Assembly (NCBI GenBank): GCA_016490735.1
Contig: JAEMWC010000556.1
Span: 288,501 to 352,500 of the forward strand
Reading direction: 5' to 3'
DNA length: 64,000 bases
DNA from: Pachyseris speciosa
Taxonomy: Eukaryota; Cnidaria; Anthozoa; Scleractinia; Pachyseridae
Position numbers and translations under genes: made by a program. Shown here in pieces: positions 11,838 to 27,363 of this stretch (its first letter is position 1; the number at the start of each line of letters is the position of its first letter). The notes beneath the pieces are model-generated. The model did no database searches and was not told the origin of the DNA. It saw nothing but the letters and a program-made list of their open reading frames with translations.

Positions 11838-14800
11838 CTTTACAACTGGTGCACAGACTCGAGTCTGGGCGGCCAGGTCAGGTGACGAATAAAAAGCAGC
11901 CCAAGCTGCTGCCCACACGGGCAAGACTAACAAAGCTAACATAAGCCGAGATTAACCATTAAACATTTTAGTTAGGTCCTCCGAGAGGAAAGAGTTTAGT
12001 CCTCTATTGACGCTCAAGAAAAGAAAACACTTTGATAAATTGGAGCATTCTTTTGTCTCCCTTAAATTTCAAGGTAAAAGGTATTGCGTTTTGGATATCA
12101 GATATAAGTGATTTCATGGACCAATTCATTCAATTAATTGTAACTACTGACATTGCTTCAATTACTGCATAGATAAATGAACCTTGATTTGAAGTCAACG
12201 GGAATGATAAAGCTTTCTTTGCATCATCAAATCGTAACTAAAATAATATTAAATACAGACAAATACCTTCAAGTTACTCTATTTCTCCTGAGAATTCTGA
12301 AGCAGTTGTCGATCTTTCAAAACGATGGGTGAATACATCCATTTTTTACCCTAAAAACGAAGCTTATATTAAAAGTTCAATCTATCACCAAATATTAGTC
12401 GAGTCAATCTTAGAAGATTCCTTGTCAAAAAAACCTGCAAGTCAGAATGACGGGAATAGCTCTTTCAGGTGAATATGCGTCACTTAAAATCGACGTTGAC
12501 AGCAATATACTGCGATCACATCTCAGTGGGCATTTTAGGGATTAAGCTTCAACCGTCGAGTTTTTACAAATGTAGTTGCTTTGTTCATTTTGGTTCATTT
12601 AATTTCACAAACACAACCCTCCAAGTGTCAGAATAAGCGCACTAAGATTTCTCCGGAACTTGGGTGCCACGATTGTCTCAGAAAACACGACAACAGCGTG
12701 CCCGTGAGGTCCTCGCAAAGGACGCAGCCCGGCTCCAATTAATCTGGGTGGAGTTCAAAACAACAGCGGCGAGAAAAAGATGTTTAATATTTAGATCCCG
12801 CTGTTGGCAAAAGCGTGCGACACGCTATCTGCACGACACATTACAGATTGAAAGAAGCTAAACAAAACGGGTCTGCTAATAGCGCGAGGGTGGAGTGATT
12901 TGGTGGACCCCTAAGAGCTTTGTAATGACACTTTATTGAGAATTTCTTAGTGTACCGGGCTAAGAATTATTTTTCGTGACCTCGCGCTAATAACATGTAT
13001 GGGACAAATGCATCGTGTCTTCCATGTTGGAAATGAAAACCATCAGTAAAGCCAGTAGCATGTTTTCGGGTGGACGCCTTCTAGATCACAAAGCACTCTG
13101 TCGAAGAAAATCAATACAAAACTGCATTATTGTCTTATCAGAGAAATCACACTTGCGTTGGATATTTTTCGACATACGAGTTGGGAAACCATAAAGATAT
13201 CTTTACTAGGTAAAGAAAACAAGCTGAAGCAAAAGACAAGGGTTTTAATTGTCTCTTCTAATGTACACTCCTTTATTGCACGCGATTTTGTTCTTCTCAC
13301 GCGATCTATGTCTCCTACAACCACAGAAAGACATAAAAATAAAGTGACTCATCAGACGTTCAATGATAAAGGAAGGAAAGAGTGCTCAATTATAGCATTT
13401 ATTTGTTTGCGTTAATCAGGCAGTCTTTCCGTCTTCCTGCCATTCTTTTACCAGGATTCTGCAGATCGATCCAAGTAAATTTTTATTACTTTGAACTACT
13501 TATTGTAAGTGGTAAGAGGATTTGACTCTTTAAATAGAATTCTGCAGTGAGACCATTCAAGTGAGGACTATCTGAAGGTATTGTTAGATATGCTGTAAAA
13601 GGTGTTTCTAGCTAATGAATCTGTGGACGAGATCCCAGGACTATTCTTTCGTACTGTTTATTTGTCTGTAGTGCTACCATCCAAAGAAGAAAGAAAGATA
13701 TTAAAAAAGCTTTATTTGTGTTGCTGTTTTCTTTCAAAATGACGTTTTTAACGTTGAACTTGGCGATGAATTTAAACTTCGTGTTTCGCTGGAAGGCAGA
13801 ACAAAAAAGAAAGCTTTTTACATCGATCACCTGGAGTGAGACGTAATAAGAAACCAAAGCTTTCTATATACGTAATTCAATGTCACCAGAGAGCACCTGC
13901 CAAATCATATCGCCCTGAAATTAAATACGGGAAGACAAAGAACTTCGGAAAAAGCTCTAAGGAGTTTTACTACAATGCAGCCTGCGAAAATACCGTTGAG
14001 TAGAAGCGAAAACTTTGTTATCTTCAGCTGCGACATAAATAAACATGTACAATACATGAAAAGGACACGGCAAATTATATGGCCAAACCTCCTTCATTAC
14101 CACTTTTTTATAACAAGTATTGTTGAAGTGACCTTAAGGTACTGATTGTCTTAAACAAATTTGCTTGCAATCCTGCTACCTGCTTTATCTGTACAGGCAA
14201 ATGTGGGATTTATCGATCGATCAATAATTTCAATTTGCGAGTCATAATTGAGAGACAGAAATATCTGAAATGGGAACAGTCGGTGAAAACGAGGAAGAAT
14301 GGAGTTAAGAGAAAACTACTCAAGATATCTCGACTATTTACTGTGTTAAAGCTAATATGTAATATTTACGTGAAATAAAAACTGTGCCTGATGTTAAGCG
14401 TTTAAAGTGAAAGCCGAGATGAATTTTTCTATGATAATATAAAGCACATAAATTAAACATTTGTTTGGCGCTCCTATTCATATCGCGAGGTTTCATTTCA
14501 AAAGAAGTTACTCCGAAAAACACAAAATGTAAATACTGTAGATAAATCACAGCAGTATTTCAAATTACATGTCTGAATATCACATGGTATATTTTTCAAT
14601 AACATTTTTCTTCCTTGGTAACGTAACTGGTTGTCCTCAAACATTACATGTTAATCACAGATGAATTCGGTAAAAAAGCCGAAAGCCAAGTAGTCTTCTG
14701 AGTTTTCAAACTTTCAGCTCGGTTTTGAGTTTTAGAAGAAAGTACCGGATCGTTACCTTTCTGTGGTTCTGCTTAAGTTACCGTAGGAATTGGCTGGCCT

Positions 14801-17800
14801 TTAGAGTCTGCGGCTGAAATCTTGAAGTGCATATGTCTGCTACCGAGCAGAATTTCCCTAGGGTTGCTCAAGGTGTTTATAAATCAAAAAAAGTACTGGT
14901 TCAGTTATCCTGTACAAGGCACTCCTAACTGTGGAATCTCTGCAGGAAATCTTAAGATTTGCCCATTCAAAAGTAAGGTGTTGTGCATTTAACTGCGCTA
15001 CCGTTATACAGTACAAAGTCATTGTTACTTTTGTGCATGTAGATAAAATCCTGAAGTAACGCAGAGACAATTCAAGTAAAAGTTCTTCAGCAGTTACCTC
15101 TTTAAGGTTTACCAGATCATTTTGTTTCAAATCGAAATGGGGAAATTTTCTCGTTTTGAACTTCAGTTTTTGAAATCAAAAGGGGCAACGGAGAAGTCGA
15201 AGACCCACTTCCATTATCTCCTAACTTCCAACAAAAGCATTCACGTATAAGAGGAGACAATTTTTTTCAGACTCAAAGGCAACAAAGGCGTTTCCTTCCG
15301 TATCTATGATTTGTTCACGGGCGTTGTTTCTCATGTTCAAATATCGGCCTTTCTGAAATTTCGCGAAAAAATGATATTTCAGTTAAACACAACTTATATA
15401 CTTAAAATAGAACTAAGGAAACGTTACTAGCGAAGCTCGCGTGATAGACAACAGCTATTGTCTCCTCTCACTACTGTTTAACGCCAAGCGATTACTTAGA
15501 GAGTAGTGCAGGCCGATCAGTACGAGCTTTGCACCAATCAAAACCATGCCTTAAAGATCTCATGGGTCGGAAGATCACCAGGCCTCATTTAGGCGGCTTT
15601 CGTGGGGTCAACTATTGCAATTTTAGTCTAGTTTGTGGTTCTACGTCAGTAAGATTTGAATTAAATTGATAAGTGTTAAACTCGCCATTTCGACGATTAG
15701 GTAACACATAGAAGGTAAAATCGCTTAACGGGATTCTGTGGAATCTCCTTCGTAAGTGCAAATTGTTTTCAAGTGTACATGTCAGCGTTTTACGCTAAGA
15801 ATTGACCAAGTTGAAGATCAAAGTAAAGAGAGACGGTGCTTCAACAAATACCTTCCCTCAAAGAATAAAACAATGCACAAAGAAAAAGACAATATTACAC
15901 GTCTTCCGTTTAAGATCTTTGAAGCAGAATAAAGCAGAAGATATATGTCAAATTTTTCTTTTTCAATTAATATTTCTAGTTTTTGTGCAGGATATTATTG
16001 GTAGTATCATTTTGACTCGAGGTTATACACGAATGAAGAGGATTAAATCTAATGAAAATCGTTGGCGGAGTTCCCCTCTTTCATTACTGCGGTATTCAAA
16101 AATAACTGCTTGAAATCAAACTCAACAAAGTGCTGAAAGGGACCCCTTATATCCCCCCGTGTCACTCGAATGTTGGCCGAAGAGAAAACGGTATAAAGGT
16201 CGCAAGCCGTTCGCACAGTCGGTAAACTCCTATTTCTGTACCATAAAGCATTTAGGAATATTACGAGGTACTACTAGTAACTCCAGCAACATCCTTTTAG
16301 CTTATCTCAATGAATACTGACACGTGGTTAGAGAGGGGTAAACTATTTTTGTGTAATGAAACACACGAGCTGTAAAAACCATGCAGCCGAGCGTAGAAAC
16401 GTCGGCCCTCCCCTTATAATTTGAACAATAACTTTCAAATAATTTCAAATGAAGCCAAATGATTAGTCTTCAGTTTTCTCAGTTTATGGATTTGGGATTG
16501 ATAGGAAAAAGTAGCGACAATTCAAAAACAGCGATATTTTGCGGTCAGTAGCGCAAGGCCTTCTAACTCTTTTCGCAACGAACTGAAGAGGACGTCAACA
16601 AATGAAATAAATCAGTTTTCTATGACAATTTTATGTAAAATTATGCAACAAATTGTGACTACGAAGAAAGCTAACCAGCAGTGAACTTCGTGAATCTATT
16701 ATTTTCTTTAAAATACCCAAGTGATGTTTGAGTGGGCACTTCCCATTCGTCTATTCTAGTCAACGTCGGAGGGACATAATTTTGTGGGATATTAACGTTC
16801 CGAAACTCAGAGGCAACATTCACGTAGATGAAGCCGTTTCAAATTTAAGTGGAATGAGAAATCTGAAGAGCTATGTTGTCAGAAATGGGTAAGCGATTTT
16901 TAATTACTATCCTTTTTGAATATTTTGCGATATTAACTCTAAGCGTAGATTGAAAAACGTTTAAACATGCTCAGAGGCGATAAAGGCCAGTAGGTAAAAT
17001 CAGCGTGGGAGTAAAATAATTGTTTTTAGTCACAACTGCACATGAAATGTTGATTTCTGTGGAATGACACTAAATATATTAAAACGTCATTTAAAAGCAA
17101 TTTTTGGAAGAGAAGTGATTTCTACTTTTCCTTCCTACGCCATGAATTAATCAATAGGAGACAAGCGTCTGTTTTGCGATTTGTCAAAAATAGGCCTCAA
17201 TTTCAAATTTTAATAGGGAAGTCAAATAAAGTAACAAAAAGAAATGGAACCACCGGCTTCATAAAAGTTTCCTGCACAATTGTTAATACATCTTCTCGAC
17301 GTGAAATGGCAAAACTGTGTCATTGAATATTCAGTCTCAAAGGTCCCGACTTCTAGATGCCTTATTAAAAAATTCTTTTCTTTCGACCGGCTTAATATTG
17401 TGTGGTTTAGGAACTAAAAGAATTCATCGAAGAATCGCTTCCCCTTTCCCGCCTCCCACTGCTTTTCCATGAGCTTCTTTAGTTTCTATATCGACCGGCT
17501 ATAGATCTGAAACTTCCCTTGAAGCCCCGCGATTGTTAAGTGAATTTTTCTGATCTTAGTTACATGTCTAGCCTTATAGTAATGGTAGGACCCCTGATGA
17601 GAAAGTGTCCTCAGTTCTAGACGAGTGGCGCTCTCTTTCTTTGCTATGAAAATGGAAGGAAAATAAATCAAGAATTTCTTTGATACCTTGTTACCAAAAA
17701 AGTTTGCGTTTGAACAAAAGGAAAGAGCTAACAGCACAAAAAATAAGGTTTTTGCTTACTCCGGATGAAAATTCAGCCCACTGATTGGAAACAGCAGAGT

Positions 17801-18906
17801 TCGACAAAATCTGGACGAGGCTTTAATTTGTAGTTGAAAAGAATTTTGTTACCAAATGAAGACAAATGAAAGCTTTTAAATGATATTTCAGCATCCCTCG
17901 ATAACCAATTCGTCGGGTAACAAAGATAACTCTCTCTCTCGCAGCGAAACGCCGCATGCAAAGAGACGCACTGGCGGAGCCACCTGCTACGAGCATCATC
18001 TATAGAACGTAGAAAGCTGCGAAAATTGAGCATTCCCGTTAAGCAAATCGTAGTGTTCACTCCGTGAGTTAGAGCGGGCTAGTCGCACGTAGCCTCCAAA
18101 TTTGAACCAGTTCATCCCAATTAAAAGGCTTAAGCACCTCGATTCTCTCCACCCAACATCGGGTCAGTTGCGATTTATCGTCGATTGGTAGAGCACGTTC
18201 TGCGAGGTAAAGAAAGCGCAGCACCTGACGAAAGACAGAGCCGTGAAATGATTGCGACTAAATGCTGCTGGGAACCACCTTGGCGAGTAAGTTTTGGTCA
18301 TGTTTATGATGAGACAAAATGTTTCCTCTCAAAAAAACTGGTTTTTGAATCTTCCTCGATTTGGGAAAAACTTCGAACGCAAATATTCGCCAAGGAGTTT
18401 AAATAAAACTGCTGAGGTTAATGCTGTTTAAATTATTATTCACTAAAACTTGACTTTGAAACTTCTACGAATTTGCAAATATAAGCCAATCAAACAATGT
18501 ATTTAATCACGATGCATCGATTACTTTGTGTATGTGGCTGTTATTTACAAAGTACTTTTCATTGTCTTTAACGCACATTTTCATTCATAACTTGAGTTCA
18601 AAAAAGTTATGTATCATCTAACATGAGATGCTTTTACTTGTGAGTTATTTGCAATAAACTTTGTTTATTTTTTGTAATTTAACCTTTTGGTATTGTGCGA
18701 GATTTTCTTTTAAATGAAAATGACAACAAAAAGAAAGACTGAGAATTCTATCTTCACTGTGAACTCTTGATGAGGGTCTTGTAAACAAACCATCATAGCA
18801 GAATACTAAATAAAGACTATTTTAAAAAATGCTACTCTGGAATTACGCTTGAAAATCGCCTAACAATGCAATCCACTTTCCCTCCACGTAATCCTCTTAC
18901 AGTTGG

Positions 18907-18946
<40 letters not shown>
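18907..18946 (+). repeat. Poly-A run of 40
   Basis: Forty consecutive A residues. No AATAAA signal or element body is obvious just upstream, so a retroposed tail is possible but not shown. Open frames that read through it are artefacts. Confidence 0.9.
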
Positions 18947-18947
<1 letters not shown>

Positions 18948-21900
18948 ACTTGCCTCCGTTTTATTTTGGTAACTAAATGCTGGCTTTTAATATGTGCTGA
19001 CCTCAATTTTCTTTGTTTCTTCCTAGCTCCGGCATGGACTTCATTGAACAAGTCGAGAGCGACTCTGACAGCTATAGCAACCACAATGCAGTCCTCGAAA
19101 TGTGATGCTCTGTACGCGGCGAAAGAATCGTTTTAAACCCACATAATAAGAAGTAGAATTAGCCAGAGACGTAAATGTTTTTGGTTACACGCACTGAGGG
19201 AAAACGAAATTTCAAACTTCTCCACCTCAAACGCTGTTACTGCTGTCTGCTTGCTTTATTTTCAATTATAGATATACAACAACGAAAATACACCAATCAC
19301 CTCCTTTATTTATATAGAGTACAAATCTTGCAAGTAAAAGCGGAAAAGGAACTGAGGTTTTCAGTAGACGCCTGCCTTCAACAAGGCGACAGCACCACGA
19401 CAGTTATTCTCAAGCAAACTGAACCGACACAGTGTGATTCCCAAATGAAGAATGATCCTCGCAACACAGCGGATTCCCGCAGTCTGCAATTACTGCAGTT
19501 TTCTGGTCCATCGAATGGGACTGTTTGTAGAACTAGGCGAGAGTTTATGAGAGCGTTTAGTAATGATGCCGACTCCAGAATTAGAGTTCCTCATACGTTG
19601 AAAACGAAGAATGACTATAACCTTGCATGGGATTAGACTTAAATCGCAATAAATTTTACGTAATAGTAACCAATTCGACGGTTCAGCAAAGGCAGCATAC
19701 ACTACGGATAGCAAACTTTATGGATAACGTTGACACCAAGTGACTTTCATTTTTAGATCTCAGATTAACAGGCTGTTAATTACGAAAGCTCTGACGATCA
19801 GTTCACTTTTTTACGGGTCATAGCTTGAAAATTAAGAAATTTGTTCACAGATTAGAGTAAGGTTTTTAATCCGGCAATCTTGTGGAAGCCTGAGTGCTAA
19901 CTTCATTTTGCGAGGCTCAATCATTCGATTTCGCGGGTTTCTAATTTACGTGTATTTTAAGAGCGTCTTTCCAATACAGTCGTTGTAACTCACGAAAAAC
20001 AAAAACCAAAAAAAAAACATCGGATATAAACGTGGAGGGAAAGAAAATTATTGTCAAGTTACGAGTATTTCAGAAGGTCTCTTTAGATTCAAATTCTTAA
20101 ACAATTCACATTGCTTATCAACACCACTACTAACAGTGTAAATTAGAATCGAATGTGAATACTAATCAATGGAAAAAGCTCGAAACAGATTGCTTCAAAA
20201 GAACAGCGACAGGGATAGCGAGGAACTGAACATAAAAAGACAGTTATCAAGCTACCAATAGTTTGAAGCCCATGTTGTCCAGACAGTAACTCAATAGCAA
20301 TTTATACAGCTTCCTTAAAAATACGGATAACTGCCGTCCTTTTTTGATAAAATTGTTTTTCAGTAAAGGATAACGCATAGGGGAAAAACCTATATCAATT
20401 TGCATAAATGTGTGTTTAATTTGTTGTGAGACTTTCAAAATGATGAAGGGTAAGTCTGAATTATCTTCGCATGTCTCCGTCGCTTATCATGTTTTGGTTC
20501 GAATCTGCGAGCCAAATTCACCACACTCTCTCACAATGATTTGGCAGGGTTTGATACATTTTTCACACTCTTGGTGGATTAAAGAACTTCCAGTGTTATC
20601 GTTGAGAAGATATGCAAAAACACATCGGTGTTGCCTTGCGGCGTGAACAGATGGGAGCGCAGATGCACGAATAGATCAGCTACTATCATGTTATCAAGTG
20701 CGGGTAATGAAACATTTGCTAGGTCTCAACGCATTCAACTTAAAAACTCGACAGCTCCTTATCTCGATAAGAATTCGAATAAGATACAAGGCACACCAAA
20801 TGAACTACAGATGTATGTATATTATCACGCAACCGCTTACTTTTTAAGATACACACAACTGCAACTGATGTTCAAACGCAATTGCAGACGAATGTTGTCT
20901 TCCCAGACATCTCGAGCAATACTTTTCTCGGCACTTCGAAGTGAAAATTACCTGACTCTCATGGTCAATAATTGCCTTGTTGTCTGTTCGCAAGGCTGTC
21001 AAATTATCCCAGGAATGACTAGATTGGTTTTAAGGGAAAAGATTCTATTCGTCGTGGCGTTTTTCTGCACTTAATACACATGTAAATATTTTGGAAACCG
21101 TTCGCTGTTGACTCTCGCAGAAAAAAAGGCATTATTGTTCTTACTTATTTCTTCAAAAAGGCAGCAGTTGTCTCTTGTTACGTGACTTATTTGCATTTGT
21201 CTGTTATATTTGCTTCAGTGTAAACGGATTAAAAACAAAACTCTTACAGCCTTTCAAGTAGTTATCGAAGACAAAAGTTGGTCAAGCGTTGAGGCCAGTC
21301 ATGTTAACAAAGGCTATCAATCTACAAGAAAATGGCTGAATGCTCGCTCATTGTCTGGCAGGCTAAAGCAGTCTATGAGCGTCAAAAGAGGTGACAATCA
21401 AATGGAACTTTTATCAGGCTTGCTTATTATCAATATAAAGAAGAGGAGGTGGGATCCATACAGCGTGTTTCTCGGGGTCATTGTGTTTTCAGTGAGCAAT
21501 CTTTAAGGATGTGAGAGTGCAAAAGAATGAGATAAAATATTGTTGGGGCTATTTTCGGCAAAAAGAACTGAATCGGACGGCAAATTAGTATCATGCACCG
21601 ATAAGGACAGCTTGTGAACAAAATGACTCCGAGTCCAGTTGTTCGACATTTCGGCCTGCAGCAAAGAAGAACGTGAATAAATAGGAAAATAAGAAAGCTT
21701 TCTAAAACGTTTCAAAATAAGGTAAAATAAAACAAGAAGAACATACACAAGATTTTGGTTGGAACATAATGAAATAGGAATATAATGTTTTGTTTGTCAC
21801 AATTACGTTCACAACTCGCAAAACTGATCAGCCGCTTAATGTCGAAACAGAGAAACAAAATATGCATTTTTTGCGTTCAGAAATCAGGCCAGCTAGGATT

Positions 21901-24900
21901 TTTCAGTGGAAGGGAAATAGCAGCTTGAAACTTTATAAATTAAATATATTTTTCAAAGAATCAAAAAGAAAATTTTTAGAGCTTTAACAAAAGGAAGCCA
22001 AATAAAGCAGGGGTACTGCAGGGAAATAATTTCTAAGTCTTTAGACCTTGGGGGGAAATACAAAAAGTTCAACAATGTCTATTGCAAGGTTACATGATTT
22101 GCTTGTGCCGCAGTCGACTCGTTTTAATAAAAATAACCAACATACACGTCTGGCCGTGGGCTGTCAGTTTAAACATCCACAATGACTGATCATACTTTTT
22201 TGTTATCCTATAGACGACAAATTTTAAGCTGGAATATTTTGTTTTAGCCTTTTACACAAAAACAAACAAAAAAGATGTCGTTATTCGATGCGTTTTCTTC
22301 TCTTCCAAGGACAAAACTTTGTCGTTTCTCAATTTGCATTTATCGAAGCAAGAAGCGGTAAATTTTATCAAGTGGTCTCGATAATTGTCCTTGCAATAAA
22401 TATGCTCGGCTACCTATCAATAGCTTATTTGTTCTCTCTAGCAATTAAGTCAATGTTATCGGTACGCCTGTTCTTATTTGACTTATTTTCTTCGCCTGAG
22501 TGTGTATGAAAATTGCCTGCTCGTTTAAATGAACATCTCCCTCTGGACTTGAGCCAGTTACTTAAACGAAAATTAGAGTGATCCGTGACGAAGATCGATT
22601 AGTGCAGATGTAAAAGGGCCTTTTATGAAGCGAAAATAGGATGGAAATTTTCCCGGTTGTCACCTTTCAGAAGGCGCCTGCATCGATGGAGTCGCTCGAG
22701 GGCAAATCAACTGATCAGCAAATATGACAGTTAGTTTGGCGCCTAAAAACACTTCGCTTACAGGTGCCACCTCAATCGCCACAAAGGAGCAACTCATGCA
22801 AAACCGCGCTGAAAATACTGGCTAATTTGCCTTTGCGTTTGTATCCAAATTATCCTACTGTCTCGCATTTTTATCCCTTGGTAATGGCTTTATATTGGCC
22901 AAAGTGGACGGGCACAAATATTGGACTAAAGGAAATACTCGGAAGTAGGTAATTTATAACCAGTTTCCGGTTGTTTTTGTGACTGAATAATATGTTCTCC
23001 AGCGACAACTCGCGGGGGAATAATAACACGATCATTTTTATTTTCTGGAGTCATTGCGCGCCGCCGAACGCCTTTCCTGAGATTCTTTCTCGACAAAAGT
23101 TTGCCGCAAAAGTTCATATTTTTTTGCTAAATTTAGCTTCCAACAAAATAAAACGCAGACGAAAAGCCGAAAACTTAATTACACTCGCCTTGGAAAAGGT
23201 TGGGCTTGTTATAAGTTAGTTTTGAGAGTAATGAAAGCAGCTAGCTTGTAATCAAAACAGTGAGTTCAGAAATTAAAAACTATATGTTATGAATTTATGA
23301 AAACCTTGAGATGAAGTAGAAGTTGAAAAGATTATTGAGCAGAATTTGGAAAGCCCATTTGTCAAGTTGGAAACCTTGTAAGGGGTTTGTTTACGCGGCT
23401 AAACAGTCTGGAAAGAATTCGCTCATCTGACAGAGAAAACTGACCTCTAAAAAGCCCCTGCAGTGACAAATATCAAAACCAAGATTTCTAACATATTTAA
23501 TGCTAGAATTCAGTGTGGGAATTGGTGTACTTTTAGACAAAAGATAAAATATGCAGGAAAAATTCTGTCTAAGACGTGTCGCTACCATCTTATTTTTCAT
23601 TCATGCACAAGGTGGTAAAGGATTGAAGCATTTAACGAAAATGAAGAAAGAATTACGCTTCAAGATTGCCGAAATTTAGACTTGAACTTTGCATGAGGCC
23701 GCAGTGGGGACAAAGAGTGGCCACGAAGGGATTTGTTTCAGCGCTCTACGCACCCTTAGAAAAACGTTCGTTAACAAGAGTTTTATCAGCAGAAACTCCC
23801 CTCCTACTCGACCGCAAAGTTCATTAACCATCTTTCGCGTGAAGCGACCCGTTGTGAGGGAAACAAAGAGAGAAGCGGTCCCGAACAGAGCTTACTAGTA
23901 GGAATACATGCATATTTAGTTGGAGATGAACACTCTAGCTCTGATAATTCCTGGCGGATGCCTTTTGGAACAATAACTCGTATCCCACATGCGGGCTTAG
24001 CAATATTTACCAGCAAGGCAAGAGGTTCTAATTTAACTTAGCCGCATCTTAAACATTGGATTTAATTTTAAGTTCATAAAACCAACTCTACGCAAAGATA
24101 CTTTTTGCTTATCTCGCAAGTTTGTGAACTTTTATTACGAAATCCCTTAAATGATATAGTCTTTGTAGACTTTTTGGTCTTCTTGAGTTGTTCTTTCAAA
24201 CGTTAAGCACAGAGAAGGTTTATATGAATATGTCTTATGAAATGACGGATTGCTTTTTTCATTCACTGAAGACTTTACTTTTACCAGTGTTGTTTAAACT
24301 TGACATACTATTGAACAGCGGTGGGCAAAATGTAAATTTGTATTAAAACTGTTGCTAACAATAAAGTTAACTCATAAAAGACTAAATAAAAGAAGACAAG
24401 AGTTTCTTGGTCGGTGCTTAGTAAAAAATACACCAGTATACTTGGTGAACTTACGGCCACTGAAAAAATAACAAAGGAAATTCGCGATCTTTTGCCTTGG
24501 CCTTTTCATTTGAAAGATCCCATGTCGTCTGTGAGTAATTTTATTTCTGAGAATGGCTTTTAAAGTGAAAGGAAATTAAATATGTTAGACAAAGTGTTCT
24601 ACCAAGAAGTTTTATAATTGCAATGTTTGGGATGATTCCTCCAACGGCGACTACGGCTAATAAGGTTTCTTAGCTGCGGGCTGGCATGCTGGCGTGAATA
24701 TGTAAACATCGCAAGATGAATCATTTTAGTTACTAGAAAATAACGAGTTCACAAGATAGTATAGATGAGAAAGGCCGAGCAGACTTTTATTCAAACAGGC
24801 CTAAAAATTGCTCTCGAATTTAACTCAGGGTGTCGTTTTAAAACACGCTACGGAAAGGGAGGTTTGATTCCTTTCCGTACACTTTTTACTCGGTTGGAAA

Positions 24901-27363
24901 GAAATTTAATGAAATGATTTCACAAGATTTCTGTGGTCAATTTTATACAAGGAGTTCGCTTCCTTGTGAGGTCTACGTGAGCTCGGTTTTTAATTTCTTA
25001 TTTCACGCTTGTTACAAAGCGATTAAAGAAACTTTACCACAGTGAAGTTTATTAAAAAACTTTCAACTTCTCAGGTGGAGAGCGGTGAAACCGGATACAT
25101 ATCTGAGAAACTTTGGGCTCAAAAAAGATGTAAAAATATTATGGAAACGACGAAGTCTTTTCCCTTTTTTTGAGTAAGATAATTTAGCCTTTGTTTAGCG
25201 ATGAGAAGACCCTTCGAGACAAATTTGCGAAATTTTCATTTTCAGCACCAATCACATTTTCGACGCGAGAAGAACAATTATCCGTTGGATTTATTTCATA
25301 GAAGTCAGGGATATAATTGAGACAGCTGAGTAATATTGGGTGGTGTAAACAAGGGCAGGTGGAGACATCCGCTCGCTTCAGAAAAACGAGAAGTAAAACT
25401 GCACAAGATAAAACTTTTTTTAATATACAAGTGTAAAACGCGTTTGAAATATCGCAAGAATATCGAACTGAACTGAGATAAATAACTCAGCCAGACTGGA
25501 CAGCATGCTCTAAGTCGCATATTTCACACACAAACGCTCCCGGGCCTGTTATGTTGTTCTTTTACTGAATATGATTGATATGACCACAATTAATGGCCAA
25601 GGGAAAAAATGAAATATCTCCTGATCAAGCAAGGTTACCTGTTCAGTGAACTATGTTTACAAAGAAAATGATGTGGTATATTACAACCGAGTTATTATGT
25701 CGCAGTGAAATAGCCTCCACCATAAACCTGTTTTATTTGTTTATCTATGCGCAAATCAATCTTTAGAAGCGCCAGCCAAGGCTTACTAAAATTTACCCAT
25801 TCTCATAATAGCGTTTCCTTTTCCTTGTCAATTCTCCCTGCCTGCACATTCACCCAGGAATAGTGTCAGATAGTGAACAGGCACTTAAAATTCAATAACC
25901 CGCGATAGTAATTGCCTTGGTCATGGCGGGAAAGAGTAGAAATTGTCTTTTTTTTTTTTTCGTTGGAAGTGTGCAGCTTGCCTGCGTGCACGGCTAGCCT
26001 TCAAAAACCACGGAAATTAGGCAGACAGAGCGAGTCAATACATTCAATTACAGAAGCTTGGGGAAGGGTAGCGCCCCTTGCAGAGCACCTATTTATACAA
26101 GCTATTTCATCTTCTTCGCGCAATGAATAAACACTCTTATGGCACCGCAGTTCAAACTGCACTGAACAATGGCCTGCCGTGTATGAATTATGCTTAGCAG
26201 TGGTAGTCACTTCAGCGCCGGTGTTAATTAAAACCAACCAAAATGAAATTCGGTGTTCTACCATTTTCTGAGGCTGGCCCTTGTTTAATAGCCGGCGATT
26301 GGGACCACTTAACATCTTTATTGATTCATTATTCCGAGCACGAAAGCCTAAGAGATAACATCTGACATTTTCTTCCAGGTCCACTTTTTTGGTTTTGTTC
26401 AGTAGTGGTTACTTGCTTCCGCAGCTGAAGTAAAGAAAGGAAGAAAAATATCGTCAGGCATTAATCGCAAATCGTGTTCCGTCCCCACGACCTACTTCAG
26501 CACTCTAAGGACAATTGAATGATAAATAGGCGAAAACCGTACGTCGCTTGCAAACCAAAGCCAAACTGTGGCGACTCCTGGCGATTCTTGTCAATACCAT
26601 TGTGTCTCTCGGGGTGTTAATAAATTTATCGCGTCAAACACTGCAGATAAAGCGTGAAAGTGTTTATGTGATAAGCGATTAAGTACATGCGAATCCCGTT
26701 ATGTCAGCTCGTAACAGCGTCAGGTTCGACGGTTTTAGGAGCGCTTTCGGTCTTATTTGAGTGGGCCTTTCTTCCAAGAGGCTCATCCGTAACAACGATG
26801 AGTGACATCGCTTCAAGGTGTTTATTCTTTCCCGCTGTGCTTTTCAAATTGTGTCCCTCCCTATACGTCTATCACCGCAACCTCACCTGCAACGTAGCTG
26901 TTACCGAACGACAACATGTATTCCCGATGCTTTTGAAAAATATCAGGGCGAACAGACCTTAAATTACGATAGATAACACGCGACCCGCTTCCGATGAAGT
27001 GTTCTTAATCTTGATTGTGATCGCGCGCTGAAAACTGGCGAAATAGTTCGAGCTCGGTATTAGTCAATAAGAATAGGAATGCCAAATATAGTGTTGTTTT
27101 CAGAAGCTATCAAACAATTAAGAACATAACCACAGCTCTGCGGGAGACGACTAATCATAATATTCACCGGGATCACTTTACTGCTCATGCGTGCTTTCTT
27201 AGCAGGACAATTGTTAGTCGAGTCTCACGCTGGGTTTTAACGGTGTAACATATGCTCCTACACTCAAAACTTTCGCGTAGTCTCTCTGTAATAATAGTTT
27301 GAATCGCCATTATTTACACTTGTCTAGAGCTGATCCATATTCAAAACCCGAGGAAGCCTTAAA

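Larger units (their letters stand above)
8536..27363. other. Long gene-free, repeat-poor stretch upstream of Zic gene 1
   Basis: Open frames up to 153 codons occur (19175-19636, 20628-21074), but their translations show no recognisable domain, no biased composition typical of coding sequence and no family resemblance, so they are not called. Recognisable repeats are few: an element tail near 10072, a LINE-like tail ending at 11837 and a poly-A run at 18907-18946. The length and scarcity of repeats next to a developmental transcription factor gene suggest cis-regulatory sequence, which is inference. Confidence 0.5.

Noticed and set aside
16190..16200. TATAAAGG resembling a TATA box
   Set aside because: No coding sequence or other promoter element is visible downstream, and a single match is expected by chance.
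19175..19636. 153-codon open frame
   Set aside because: No domain, no family resemblance and no coding-like composition, with an AT-rich start. It could be chance or part of a non-coding transcript.
20628..21074. 148-codon open frame
   Set aside because: No recognisable motif or conserved pattern. Supporting transcript or orthologue data would be needed.
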